From: Neomoorella stamsii
GTDB lineage: Bacteria; Bacillota; DSM-521; Neomoorellales; Neomoorellaceae
Assembly: GCF_002995805.1 (NCBI RefSeq)
Contig: NZ_PVXL01000043.1
Span: 1-64,000 of the forward strand
DNA length: 64,000 nt
Reading direction: 5' to 3'
Shown here: piece after piece, positions 52,271-60,884 of the stretch
Layout: each line of letters begins with the position of its first letter
How positions within the stretch are numbered: the first letter of the stretch is position 1
Notes under the pieces: generated by a model
What the model was told of the DNA's origin: nothing
Seen by the model: only the letters and a program-made list of their open reading frames with translations
Database searches by the model: none
Translations under genes and position numbers: made by a program

Positions 52271-52376
52271 GGCTGCCGTTTAAAGCTCACCAAATTTTAC
52301 CTCTCACTCTTTTGCCCCCTGTATTACATTGTATCGTTACTTTTTTTACCAGTCAACGGTCATATCTTAAGAAGTG

Positions 52377-52403
52377 AAAAATAAAAGACGCCGTTATGGC
52401 GTC
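52377..52403 (-). terminator. terminator after tRNA-Pro
   Basis: GACGCC(GTTAT)GGCGTC at 52387-52403, then TTTTATTTTTC on the minus strand. Confidence 0.85.
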
Positions 52404-52412
52404 CTGTAAAAA

Positions 52413-52490
52413 TGGTCGGAGCGACTGGACTTGAACCAGCGGCCTCTACCACCCCAAGGTAGCGCTCTAGCCAAACTGAGCTACGCCCCG
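52413..52490 (-). tRNA. tRNA-Pro (anticodon GGG)
   Basis: A 78-base tRNA with encoded CCA (52413-52415), acceptor CGGGGCG start, anticodon stem CTACC/GGTAG, loop TTGGGGT with anticodon GGG, and T-arm GGTTCAAGTCC. Reads CCC/CCT proline codons. Confidence 0.95.
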
Positions 52491-52584
52491 TTCTTCCTCT
52501 GTGCAAGGAAAAGTATATCACCTGACAACCGGCATTGTCAAGGGGCGATCGGGGCGATCCTGGCGCAGCCCAGGGCAAGCAAAA

Positions 52585-53052
52585 TTATTTATTCTGCAGG
52601 GCGCTGTGCAGCTCGCACAGGTGCCGCCTTTCCTGGCGTAACAACTCATCAATCATAGCTGTCTCAGTTACAGAAACAAGGTTCTTTAAACCGCTGAAAA
52701 ACAGTAGGGCATCCTTTTCAAACTGGATGGCGAAATTAAGGGCTTCTATATCAGTAGTAATCTGCTTGATCAGGGTCTCAGGATGCAGGTCCTTAGGGAA
52801 AACATTGCTATCCACCAGGGCCTGCATGTATGCCTCATATTCCCCCGGGTAAGACTCCGGGGGATCATATGGAGTTGCTTTAGAAGCTAGTTGATCAAAA
52901 TCCAGGATATGCTGACCTTCTTCTAAGGCCAAACGTTGGAAAAGCTTTCGGACTTTATCATCCTGGGCGCTGGCAGCCATGGCTTGATAAAAGACCTGGC
53001 CCTTTTGTTCAATGGCCCGGGCAAATGCAAAGACTTCACTGGCGTGGAACAT
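52585..53052 (-). CDS. ferritin-like / rubrerythrin-domain protein
   Basis: A 155-residue four-helix diiron-type protein: ARAIEQKGQVFYQ (Glu), LALEEGQHILDF (E-x-x-H), DIEALNFAIQFEKDALLFF, and RQERRHLCEL (E-x-x-H). This is the rubrerythrin erythrin domain without a rubredoxin domain; two neighbouring rubredoxin-type genes could supply electrons. Likely peroxide or iron handling. AAGGGGG lies 7 bases before the ATG. Last gene of the desulfoferrodoxin operon. Confidence 0.88.
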   Translation of the reverse strand: MFHASEVFAFARAIEQKGQVFYQAMAASAQDDKVRKLFQRLALEEGQHILDFDQLASKATPYDPPESYPGEYEAYMQALVDSNVFPKDLHPETLIKQITTDIEALNFAIQFEKDALLFFSGLKNLVSVTETAMIDELLRQERRHLCELHSALQNK

Positions 53053-53101
53053 AACTTGCCCCCTTCAAAGGTATAATACCTGCTATCAATTGCCGTGTTA
53101 A

Positions 53102-53242
53102 CTATATAGAGCCGCCACCGCAATCAGGGATATAGCAGTTGGCATCGACAAAACTACAGGTTGACTGGCAGGAAGGACATTTTTCCGGAGGGGCTTCCCC
53201 TTCAAAAGCATAACCACATACGGAACAGCGCCATTTATTCAT
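53102..53242 (-). CDS. mini rubredoxin-like protein (46 aa)
   Basis: A 46-residue peptide with CSVCGY at 6-11 and CPSC at 22-25, the two knuckles of a rubredoxin-type Fe(SCys)4 or zinc site, but with a short linker between them. Three further Cys occur in the tail (29, 36, 41). AAAGGAGG lies about 8 bases before the ATG. It sits between rubredoxin and the ferritin-like gene, so a small electron carrier or zinc ribbon in oxidative-stress defence is likely. Confidence 0.85.
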   Translation of the reverse strand: MNKWRCSVCGYAFEGEAPPEKCPSCQSTCSFVDANCYIPDCGGGSI

Positions 53243-53345
53243 ACCAATATACCTCCTTTAGACTCTAGCCCAGAGAACTTTTGTCGCTTTATTGCAACTG
53301 CAGTCAGCCATATAATAATGGCGCCTACCGGTTAACAGGGTGCTT

Positions 53346-53507
53346 TCAGGCTTCAGGTTCAAACATCTCTTTGCCGGCGCTGCACACCGGGCAAACCCAA
53401 TCTTCCGGCAGGTCGGCAAAGGGCGTATCCGGGGCGATGCCGTTAGCGGGATCGCCTTCAGCCGGGTCATAGACATAGCCGCACGCTATGCACACATACT
53501 TTTCCAT
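53346..53507 (-). CDS. rub: rubredoxin
   Basis: A 53-residue one-iron electron carrier with both CxxCG knuckle regions (CIACGY and CPVCSAGK), [25 protein letters not shown] between them. Canonical length. ATG 53507 has AAGGAG 9-10 bases upstream. Directly after desulfoferrodoxin, whose electron donor it probably is. Confidence 0.97.
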   Translation of the reverse strand: MEKYVCIACGYVYDPAEGDPANGIAPDTPFADLPEDWVCPVCSAGKEMFEPEA

Positions 53508-53619
53508 TAAGATTACACTCCTTGCCATATTATCTTACCCGGGTATACCGCCCTGGTTAATTTGACTTCAAATAACGTAAAGAAACATGCTGAGCTGGGG
53601 TGGTTATTTTTAACATGGT

Positions 53620-54000
53620 TTAATTATTGGACCGCCAGTGGCCGTGGAGGTTGCAATAGGCGCGGGCCGTGGCACTCCCGGATTCAGTACAAAAAACTGC
53701 CTCGGGAGCGTCACCGGGATCCAGGTGCTGCCGCAAGACCTGGCCGCCGGCCTGCAGTTCGATCCACTCAATATAATGCTTTTCTTCCATTGGATGGGGA
53801 ACACTGCCAACGGTCACTTTAAAACCACCATTAACTTTAGTAACTACCGGGACATGCTTTTCCTTGCTGGCGTCTACGGTGTTCTCCGTCAATAACTCCA
53901 TGGGTTTGCCGCAGCAAACCAGGGCCCCAACTCCGGGATGGAGGACCTCGACAATATTACCGCAAACATTGCACCTGTAAACCTGGCCGATTGCTGTCAT
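53620..54000 (-). CDS. dfx: desulfoferrodoxin (superoxide reductase, class I)
   Basis: Reduces superoxide to hydrogen peroxide without releasing oxygen. The 126-residue protein has the N-terminal desulforedoxin site ([13 protein letters not shown]) and the catalytic domain with [23 protein letters not shown] (His ligands) and AYCNLHGHW (Cys and His ligands). ATG 54000 has AAGGGGG about 9 bases upstream. First gene of a minus operon, divergent from rubrerythrin. Confidence 0.96.
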   Translation of the reverse strand: MTAIGQVYRCNVCGNIVEVLHPGVGALVCCGKPMELLTENTVDASKEKHVPVVTKVNGGFKVTVGSVPHPMEEKHYIEWIELQAGGQVLRQHLDPGDAPEAVFCTESGSATARAYCNLHGHWRSNN

Positions 54001-54135
54001 AATTAAATTCCCCCTTTTAGTAAGGATTACTATTTGCAATTAATATTCGCTATAATTCCCCTTTTTTCCTGCCGGTTATAAAAGTTTTTCAAAAAAAATT
54101 TGCCTTTTAATTGCTTAAACCAACTGATGCCTGCC

Positions 54136-54164
54136 TTGACTTCCTAACTTTGGTAAGGTAAAAT
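54136..54164 (+). promoter_or_regulatory. sigma-A-type promoter of rbr-fprA-hrb
   Basis: TTGACT (54136-54141), 17-base spacer, TAAAAT (54159-54164). Predicted start near 54171, 25 bases before the rubrerythrin ATG. Confidence 0.8.
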
Positions 54165-54195
54165 GGCGTCGAAATCTTATAGAGGAGTGAGCAAT

Positions 54196-54771
54196 ATGCC
54201 CGGTCTTAAAGGTACCCAGACGGAAAAAAACCTTCTGACGGCTTTTGCCGGCGAATCCCAGGCTCGCAACCGCTATACTTACTATGCCAGTCAGGCGAAA
54301 AAGGAAGGCTATGAGCAAATTGCAGCTATCTTTTTAGAAACTGCCGATAACGAAAAAGAACATGCCAAGCGTATCTTTAAATTCCTGGAGGGCGGCGAAG
54401 TAGAAATTAGCGCAGCTTTTCCGGCAGGTACCATTGCCACTACTTCCTTGAACCTTGCCGCTAGTGCCGACGGGGAAAATTACGAACATACCACCATGTA
54501 TCCCGAGTTTGCCCGGGTAGCTGAAGAAGAAGGTTTCAAGGAGATAGCTGCCGTCTTCCGGGCCATTGCCCGGGCCGAGAAGGGACATGAAGACCGTTAT
54601 CGCGCCCTGCTGGCCAATATAGAAAATAACCGTGTCTTTAAGCGGGAAGAAAAGGTAATATGGCGCTGCCGCAACTGCGGCTATATCCATGAAGGCAATG
54701 CCGCCCCGGAAGTATGCCCGGCCTGTGCTCATCCCCAGGCGTTCTTTGAACTACAGGCGGAAAATTATTAA
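54196..54771 (+). CDS. rbr: rubrerythrin
   Basis: NADH-linked peroxidase (with partner reductants) of anaerobes. The 191-residue protein has the diiron domain ([39 protein letters not shown]-type helices with EKGHEDRY) and a C-terminal rubredoxin domain ([12 protein letters not shown] ... [13 protein letters not shown]). ATG 54196 has GAGGAGTGA 5-7 bases upstream. First gene of the plus operon with fprA and hrb. Confidence 0.97.
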   Translation: MPGLKGTQTEKNLLTAFAGESQARNRYTYYASQAKKEGYEQIAAIFLETADNEKEHAKRIFKFLEGGEVEISAAFPAGTIATTSLNLAASADGENYEHTTMYPEFARVAEEEGFKEIAAVFRAIARAEKGHEDRYRALLANIENNRVFKREEKVIWRCRNCGYIHEGNAAPEVCPACAHPQAFFELQAENY

Positions 54772-54853
54772 ATAAAGATAACATAAAGTTGCACCTGGCT
54801 CCTATGCCAGGCGATGCTAGCAAAAAACAGACCGAAAGGATGATTAAGAATCC

Positions 54854-56053
54854 ATGGGCCAGCCCATTACCATTGCGGAAGGTATTTACTGGGTGGGGGC
54901 CATCGACTGGAACATCCGTTACTTTCATGGCCCCGCCTTTTCCACCCACCGGGGGACTACATATAATGCCTACTATATTGTCGATGAAAAAACCGCCCTG
55001 GTGGATACCGTTTACGAACCCTTTCAAGAGGAATTGATCGCCAAACTGAAGCAAATCCAGGACCCGGTTAAAATCGATTACCTGGTGGTCAACCACACTG
55101 AAAGCGACCACGCAGGCGCCTTCCCGGCTATCATGGACCTCTGCCCCGGCGCCCACGTCCTCTGTACCCAGCGTGGTTATGAAAGCCTCAAGGACCATTA
55201 CCCTCATCTTGATTTCCAGTACACCATCGTCAAAACCGGGACCAGCATCAGCCTTGGTAAACGTTCCCTGGCATTTATCGAAGCGCCCATGCTCCACTGG
55301 CCTGACAGCATGTTTACCTATGTTCCCGAAGAGGCCCTGCTCCTTCCCAACGATGCCTTCGGCCAGCATATCGCCTCCAGCGCCCGCTTCGATGATCAAG
55401 TAGATGTGGGACTAATTATGGACGAGGCGGCCAAGTATTACGCTAATATCCTCATGCCCTTCAGCAGCCTGATTACCAAAAAGCTGGAAGAAATTCAGAA
55501 GATGAATCTGGCCATTAAAACCATTGCCCCCAGCCACGGCATTATCTGGCGGCAGGATCCCCGGCGGATCATTGAAGCCTATGCCCGCTGGGCTGAAGGC
55601 AAAGGTACGGCGAAGGCCGTTATTGCCTATGATACCATGTGGCTGAGTACGGAAAAGATGGCCCACGCCCTTCTAGACGGCCTGGTGGCCGGGGGCTGTG
55701 AGGTCAGGCTCTTCAAGCTCTCCGTATCCGACCGCAATGATATTATCAAAGAGATCCTCGATGCCCGCGCCGTCCTGGTAGGTTCGCCGACAATTAATAA
55801 CGACATTCTACCAGTGGTTTCTCCCCTCCTGGATGACCTGGTGGGCTTAAGGCCGAAAAATAAAATCGGCCTGGCCTTCGGTGCTTACGGGTGGGGCGGC
55901 GGCGCCCAGAAGATCCTGGAGGAACGTTTAAAGGCCGCCAAAATTGAGTTAATTGCCGAGCCCGGCCCCACAGTGAAGTGGGTGCCTAAAGAGAGCGACC
56001 TGCAGCACTGCTATAACTTGGGCCGGGAGATGGCTATAAGAATTAGGGGCTAG
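54854..56053 (+). CDS. fprA: A-type flavoprotein FprA (flavodiiron protein)
   Basis: Reduces O2 to water and/or NO to N2O. The 399-residue protein has a metallo-beta-lactamase-like diiron domain (HTESDHAG, and the conserved EAPMLHWPDSMFTY) and a C-terminal flavodoxin domain (AYDTMWLSTEKMA, GSPTINNDILPVV, AYGWGGG). Full family length. The spacing from AAAGGATGA to ATG 54854 is long (about 14). It follows rbr by 82 bases and precedes hrb, its known partner in Moorella. Confidence 0.97.
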   Translation: MGQPITIAEGIYWVGAIDWNIRYFHGPAFSTHRGTTYNAYYIVDEKTALVDTVYEPFQEELIAKLKQIQDPVKIDYLVVNHTESDHAGAFPAIMDLCPGAHVLCTQRGYESLKDHYPHLDFQYTIVKTGTSISLGKRSLAFIEAPMLHWPDSMFTYVPEEALLLPNDAFGQHIASSARFDDQVDVGLIMDEAAKYYANILMPFSSLITKKLEEIQKMNLAIKTIAPSHGIIWRQDPRRIIEAYARWAEGKGTAKAVIAYDTMWLSTEKMAHALLDGLVAGGCEVRLFKLSVSDRNDIIKEILDARAVLVGSPTINNDILPVVSPLLDDLVGLRPKNKIGLAFGAYGWGGGAQKILEERLKAAKIELIAEPGPTVKWVPKESDLQHCYNLGREMAIRIRG

Positions 56054-56097
56054 AGGCGTTATGACACTCTGACTTCCATTTAAATGGAGGGATAGTT

Positions 56098-56787
56098 TTG
56101 GATATCAAAGCCCTGCATACCATTTCCTACGGGCTGTATGTGGTTACGGCCAAAAAAGACAATCGTTTCAACGGCCAGGTTGCCAATACCGTCTTCCAGA
56201 TTTCCTCGGAACCGCCGACGGTTGCCGTTAGCATCAACAAGCAAAACCTGACCCATGAATTTATCCAGGCCGGCAGGAGCTTTGCCGTCTCGGTCCTGGC
56301 CAAGGATGCCCCCCTTTCCCTCATCGGCCAGTTTGGCTTCAAATCCGGCCGTGAGGTAGACAAGTTTGCCGGGTTGAACTACAAGCTAACGCAGTCAGGT
56401 CTTCCTTACCTGGCTGAACACACCCTGGCCCACCTGGAAGCTGAAGTAAATCAAACAGTTGACGCCGGCACCCACAGCATATTTATCGGCACTTTAACGG
56501 ATGCCGCCGTCCTTCTCCAGGGTGAGCCCATGACCTATGCCTACTACCACCAGGTCAAGCGCGGTACGACCCCGAAAACGGCGCCTACCTTCGCGGTCGC
56601 CCAGGCTGAAACCGGGCCAGTTACCACTACTCCCAGGTACCGGTGCACTATCTGCAATTATATATATGACCCGGCCCAAGGCGACCCGGAACACGGCATT
56701 GCCCCTGGTACACCCTTTGAAGACCTGCCGGGTGACTGGGCCTGCCCCATCTGCGGCGCCGGCAAAGAAGCCTTCGAGAGAATTTGA
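56098..56787 (+). CDS. hrb: high-molecular-weight rubredoxin (flavin reductase-rubredoxin fusion)
   Basis: NADH:rubredoxin-type electron donor for FprA. The 229-residue protein has a flavin-reductase-like FMN domain (1-155; [29 protein letters not shown]) and a C-terminal rubredoxin ([12 protein letters not shown] ... [10 protein letters not shown]). TTG 56098 has GGAGGG 6 bases upstream. Last gene of the operon; a terminator follows 22 bases after the stop. Confidence 0.95.
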   Translation: MDIKALHTISYGLYVVTAKKDNRFNGQVANTVFQISSEPPTVAVSINKQNLTHEFIQAGRSFAVSVLAKDAPLSLIGQFGFKSGREVDKFAGLNYKLTQSGLPYLAEHTLAHLEAEVNQTVDAGTHSIFIGTLTDAAVLLQGEPMTYAYYHQVKRGTTPKTAPTFAVAQAETGPVTTTPRYRCTICNYIYDPAQGDPEHGIAPGTPFEDLPGDWACPICGAGKEAFERI

Positions 56788-56809
56788 TAGCTGCACCCTC
56801 TGGATCAAC

Positions 56810-56839
56810 AAAAGCCATCTGTCACGCAGATGGCTTTTT
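56810..56839 (+). terminator. bidirectional terminator between hrb and the glutamate synthase operon
   Basis: AAAAGCCATCTG(TCACG)CAGATGGCTTTTT. T-runs follow on both strands, so it can end hrb and the opposing GXGXG gene. Confidence 0.92.
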
Positions 56840-56920
56840 GTTAATTTCCCAATTAGTCATCCTCATAGGCCGCCAAAAAATCCTCTCTGGAAATACCAGC
56901 TAGGGTGCCAATAGTTCAAC

Positions 56921-57658
56921 TCAATAAGCATACAACGTACCATATGGCCGTTTATTGTAAGGTATCAACTTGGTAAAGGGACGGGCCAGGATCTTTTCGG
57001 CCTCCAGGTCAAAGTAACGGGCAAAATCGCCCACAATTTCCCGCAGGCGCTTCTGGTCGGCGGCTGTAGGTGGTACTGCTTTAACTTCTTTACCCAGGTA
57101 GAAGGAATCTACCTGGCCGCGGATAAAGATCTCGCCGCCGTGCATCCCGGTGCCTACAAAATTACCCACCATGGCTTCCCCGGGTTGCAAATCCAGGCCC
57201 AGCAGGACCAGGGTGCCGCCGGCCATGTACTCGCCGAAAAAGTCCCCGGCCTTGCCGCCGATGACAATCAGGGGGTTTTTATCCCGGAAGGCCTTCATGT
57301 GGATACCCACCCGGTAGCCGACACTGCCGCGGATAAAGATGCGGCCGCCGCGCATGGAGTAACCGGTAATATCTGTGGCGTTACCGTGGATAATTACCGT
57401 GCCGTCGTTCATGGTGTTGCCCACGCCGTCCTGGGCATTACCAAAAACCTCTATTTCCAGCCCGTCCATCAGGGCCGCCAGGTTGTTGCCCGGCACGCCA
57501 TAAATCTCCAGCCGGGCCCGGCCCTGGACGCCGGCACCAATGTAACGCTGACCATTTACATTTTTTAAAACCAGTTCCCGGCAGCCGTTATCCAGGATGG
57601 TCCTGATAGACTCATTCAGGGCTTGATAAGACAGGCCCCAGGCATTTAAAGTTTCCAT
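56921..57658 (-). CDS. glutamate synthase GXGXG-domain protein (GltB domain 3)
   Basis: A 245-residue protein equal to the C-terminal beta-helix domain of the glutamate synthase large subunit, with repeated G-x-x-G-x-G turns (YIGAGVQGRARLEIYG, DGVGNTMNDGTVIIHGNATDITGYSMRGGRIFIRG, GAGD-like later). It has a structural role in shaping the ammonia tunnel. It is last in the operon, 15 bases after the FAD oxidoreductase. In standard bacteria this domain is fused to the other GltB domains. Confidence 0.92.
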   Translation of the reverse strand: METLNAWGLSYQALNESIRTILDNGCRELVLKNVNGQRYIGAGVQGRARLEIYGVPGNNLAALMDGLEIEVFGNAQDGVGNTMNDGTVIIHGNATDITGYSMRGGRIFIRGSVGYRVGIHMKAFRDKNPLIVIGGKAGDFFGEYMAGGTLVLLGLDLQPGEAMVGNFVGTGMHGGEIFIRGQVDSFYLGKEVKAVPPTAADQKRLREIVGDFARYFDLEAEKILARPFTKLIPYNKRPYGTLYAY

Positions 57659-57673
57659 AAAATCCCCTTCACC

Positions 57674-58906
57674 TCACACTGCCAGCTGTTGCTGCCAGAT
57701 GGTTTCTGGTAAACTCAAGAGACCAAAATCTGGCCGCAGCAATTCATCTTTAAAGGACGTGACCTCAATGCCTTCCTCGAGCAACTGGCGGTAGATGCCG
57801 GCCCGGTCGAATTTATTAATCAGCAGCCCGCCTACTAGGCGGTTATCCTTTAAAACCAGCTTGCGGTAGATCAGGGTGGCAGGGTCTACTTCCGTCAGGA
57901 GTTCATATTCCTCACCGGTGGCCGCACTGTTACCCATGCTGATAATGTGCAGGCCCAGGAAACCAAGGGCGTTATAGGGCGGTAAGGGTTGATAGATCTC
58001 CCCTGCTCCGGCCATATTGCGCCCGGCTATTTTCCCCTGGATGGCCGCATGGGGCAGCAGGGGCGGGTTGCCATCCACCACATCCCCGGCAGCGTAAACG
58101 CCGGGTAGGCCGGTGCTCAAGTCCGATCCCACAACGACGCCGCGGTTAATGGTCACCCCGGGTAAACCCTCGAGAAGCTCGACATTGGGCCGCACGCCAA
58201 TAGCAATCACCAGGATGTCAGCCTTGAGTTCCCGGCCGGATTTAAGCTCCATGAGGAGGCGTCCATCATCCTCCTGGCGGATACTGGTCAGGGTATCGTT
58301 TAAATAAAGGTTGACACCCTTATCCTGCAGGAAGCCGGCTATTAAAGCTCCAGCTTCCGGGTCCAGGGCCGGAGCCCAGATGCGGTCGGCCAGTTCAACC
58401 AGCGTTACTTTGACGCCCCGCTGCACCAGGCTCTCCATTGCCTTCAGACCCGTCGGCCCAGCCCCCAGGATAACAGCTTCCCGCCCGGGGATGGCAAAAG
58501 CCTCCAGGCGGCGAACGTCGTCATAGTTTATAAAGGTAAAATAGTTGGCCGGTGTTAACCCCGCGATGGGCGGCACAAAGGGCCGGCCCCCGGTGGCGAG
58601 GAGCAAACGGTCGTAGGGGAGCTTCTCACCGTTATCCAGGTAGACCTGGCAGGCTTCCGGGTCCAGTTTTACGGCCCGGCGTCCCAGGAGGACGTGGACG
58701 TTATTTTGAGCATAAAACTCTTGCGGCCGGTAGGGCATATCCTGTTCCTGGACCCGCTTTTCCAGCCAGTAGGAAATAAGGGGCCGGCCATAGGCATAAT
58801 AGTTTTCCGCCGAGACGATGGTAATGGAGCCTTCCCGGTCATACTCCCGGATTCCTACCACGGCGTTGACGGCAGCTACGGAATTGCCGATAAGGACGTA
58901 GTTCAT
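57674..58906 (-). CDS. FAD/NAD(P)-dependent oxidoreductase (glutamate synthase-associated)
   Basis: A 410-residue pyridine-nucleotide-disulfide-type flavoprotein: FAD loop VLIGNSVAAVNAVVGIRE, LLLATGGRPFVPP, NAD(P) loop VILGAGPTGLKAMESL and second FAD motif GVYAAGDVVD. No redox-active CxxxxC. It belongs to the NirB/nitrite-reductase-like FAD group (ferredoxin- or NADH-reductase type). It probably passes NAD(P)H electrons to the synthase ferredoxins. ATGA overlap with the ferredoxin gene. Confidence 0.9.
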   Translation of the reverse strand: MNYVLIGNSVAAVNAVVGIREYDREGSITIVSAENYYAYGRPLISYWLEKRVQEQDMPYRPQEFYAQNNVHVLLGRRAVKLDPEACQVYLDNGEKLPYDRLLLATGGRPFVPPIAGLTPANYFTFINYDDVRRLEAFAIPGREAVILGAGPTGLKAMESLVQRGVKVTLVELADRIWAPALDPEAGALIAGFLQDKGVNLYLNDTLTSIRQEDDGRLLMELKSGRELKADILVIAIGVRPNVELLEGLPGVTINRGVVVGSDLSTGLPGVYAAGDVVDGNPPLLPHAAIQGKIAGRNMAGAGEIYQPLPPYNALGFLGLHIISMGNSAATGEEYELLTEVDPATLIYRKLVLKDNRLVGGLLINKFDRAGIYRQLLEEGIEVTSFKDELLRPDFGLLSLPETIWQQQLAV

Positions 58907-59358
58907 GCCCCTGCCCTCCTTTCCTCAAAAACAAGTGCCCGGTTGGGACAACCGGCCACGCAGGCCGGCTCATCAGCCTCCCGGCAGAGGTCGCATTTCA
59001 AAGGCACCGGGCGGCCATTTTTCTCCCCGGGCCGGATGGCGCCATAGGGACAGCTGGCCACACAGGTCCAGCAACCCACGCATTTATCTTCCTGGCAATA
59101 GACAATCCCAGTCTCCGGATCTTTGACCATGGCCCCGGAGATGCAGCCGGCCACACAGCGGGGGTCATCGCAGTGACGACACTGGACGGCTACCGAGAGG
59201 GGCAAACGCTCTTCGACAAAAACCCGCGCCGCACCCCTTAAATTCTCGCGCTTGTAAGCGCGGAAAAGGTCGCGGCTGCGGGAATGGGCCACAATGCAGT
59301 TCACTTCGCAGAGGTGACAGTTCATACAGTAGGCCGGCCGGGCGTATACTTTTTTCAC
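58903..59358 (-). CDS. multi-cluster 4Fe-4S ferredoxin subunit
   Basis: A 151-residue electron-transfer protein of the HycB/DMSO-reductase-B type with four Cys groups (CMNCHLCEVNC, CRHCDDPRCVAGC, CVGCWTCVASC, CDLCREADEPACVAGC), so about four [4Fe-4S] clusters. GTG 59358 has GGGAGGG about 7 bases upstream. Between the FMN domain protein and the FAD protein, it likely shuttles electrons in the split glutamate synthase. Confidence 0.92.
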   Translation of the reverse strand: MKKVYARPAYCMNCHLCEVNCIVAHSRSRDLFRAYKRENLRGAARVFVEERLPLSVAVQCRHCDDPRCVAGCISGAMVKDPETGIVYCQEDKCVGCWTCVASCPYGAIRPGEKNGRPVPLKCDLCREADEPACVAGCPNRALVFEERRAGA

Positions 59359-59375
59359 TGGTGTTCCCTCCCCTG

Positions 59376-60884
59376 CTACATTGCTTCGCCGGCGTGCTTG
59401 ACACCCAGGAGCTTCAGTTCCACTTCGTTTAAGCCTACGCCCCGCAGGTGCAGGCGGTTGCCGCGCAGGCTTTCAATGGAGTTGATGCCCATGCCGCCCA
59501 GCATTTCTTTTATCTCGTGGGACCATCCCCGCAGCAGGTTGTAGAGGCGTTCGGCGCCGATTTCCGGGTTCAGGCGCCGGCTGCGGTAGGGATCCTGGGT
59601 GGCGATGCCCCAGCTGCACTTGCCGGTATAGCATTTCTGGCAGAGGTGGCAGCCCAGGGCAATCAAGGCGGCGGTGGCGATGTAGACCGCATCGGCACCC
59701 AGGGCTATGGCTTTCACCACATCGGCGCTGCTGCGGAAGCCCCCGGCAGCCACCAGGGATACCCGGTTGCGGATGCCTTCCTCGCGCAAGCGCTGGTCCA
59801 CGGCGGCAATGGCCAGCTCGATGGGAATACCCACATGGTCGCGGATCATGGTAGGAGCTGCGCCAGTGCCGCCGCGAAAACCGTCAATGGCGATGATATC
59901 GGCCCCAGCCCGGGCAATGCCGCTGGCAATGGCCGCCACGTTATGGACGGCCGAAATTTTGACGGAGACCGGTTTCTGGTAACGGGTTGCTTCTTTTAAA
60001 GTAAAGATTAATTGCTTCAAGTCTTCAATGGAGTAGATATCATGATGGGGAGCCGGTGACAGGGCGTCGGTACCCTCAGGTATCATCCGCGTCTCTGCCA
60101 CAGGCGCGGTAATCTTTTCCCCCGGCAGGTGGCCGCCGATGCCCGGCTTGGCACCCTGGCCGATTTTAATTTCGATCACGCGCCCGGCATTCAGGTAACC
60201 GGCGTGGACGCCGAAGCGTCCTGAGGCGACCTGGACTACGGCGTGATCGGCATACTCGTAGAGATCCTCGGGCAGGCCGCCTTCGCCGGTATTGAACAGG
60301 GTGCCGAATGCTTTTGCCGCCCGGGCCAGGGATTCAAAGGCCTCATGGCTGATGGACCCGTAGGACATGGCGGAAAACATGATGGGGGTCTCTATGGGCA
60401 CCAGGGGGGTCCTGGTTTTATCCTTGCTTTCCTCCCTGCTTACCGGCTCGGCACGGCTGCCCAGGTAAGTCCGCAGTTCCATGGGTTCCCTTAAGGGATC
60501 AATGGAAGGATTGGTCACCTGGCTGGCGTTAAGGAGCAGCCGGTCGAAATAAGGGGGGAAGGGCTGGTCGTTCCCCATGCCGGTGAGGAGCACCCCGCCA
60601 GTTTCCGCCTGCTTGACAATGTTGCGCAGGTGGCCCTCCCTCCAGTGGGCATTGGGCCGCATGGGCGGCGGGTTTTTATAAATAGTCAGCGCCCCGGCCG
60701 GGCAGATGCTGACGCAACGCTGGCAATTGACGCAGTTGGCATCAATGGCATAGAGACGGTCGTCTTCCGCATCATACTGCTGGGCGTCAAAGCCGCACTG
60801 GCGCACGCAGGCCAGGCATTTAATGCATTTGTTATCATCGCGGACGACACTAAATTCAGGTGGCATCAGGCTGAAAGTCGGCAT
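59376..60884 (-). CDS. gltB: glutamate synthase FMN-domain protein with N-terminal ferredoxin
   Basis: Catalytic core: makes two glutamates from 2-oxoglutarate and ammonia on FMN. The 502-residue protein has two [4Fe-4S] motifs (CIKCLACVRQC, CVNCQRCVSICP) at 20-55, then the glutamate synthase central domain (PIMFSAMSYGSISHEA, GEGGLPEDLYEY, IKIGQGAKPGIGGHLPGEKI, DGFRGGTGAAP) with the 3Fe-4S Cys set CHLCQKCYTGKC near 425. This is the archaeal-type stand-alone GltB. ATG 60884 overlaps the amidotransferase gene by 19 bases with GGAGGAGG upstream. Confidence 0.95.
   Translation of the reverse strand: MPTFSLMPPEFSVVRDDNKCIKCLACVRQCGFDAQQYDAEDDRLYAIDANCVNCQRCVSICPAGALTIYKNPPPMRPNAHWREGHLRNIVKQAETGGVLLTGMGNDQPFPPYFDRLLLNASQVTNPSIDPLREPMELRTYLGSRAEPVSREESKDKTRTPLVPIETPIMFSAMSYGSISHEAFESLARAAKAFGTLFNTGEGGLPEDLYEYADHAVVQVASGRFGVHAGYLNAGRVIEIKIGQGAKPGIGGHLPGEKITAPVAETRMIPEGTDALSPAPHHDIYSIEDLKQLIFTLKEATRYQKPVSVKISAVHNVAAIASGIARAGADIIAIDGFRGGTGAAPTMIRDHVGIPIELAIAAVDQRLREEGIRNRVSLVAAGGFRSSADVVKAIALGADAVYIATAALIALGCHLCQKCYTGKCSWGIATQDPYRSRRLNPEIGAERLYNLLRGWSHEIKEMLGGMGINSIESLRGNRLHLRGVGLNEVELKLLGVKHAGEAM

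Noticed and set aside
54638-55399. 253-codon open frame opposite rubrerythrin/fprA
   Set aside because: It is the antisense shadow of GC-rich codons in rbr and fprA; no SD and no family-like motifs.
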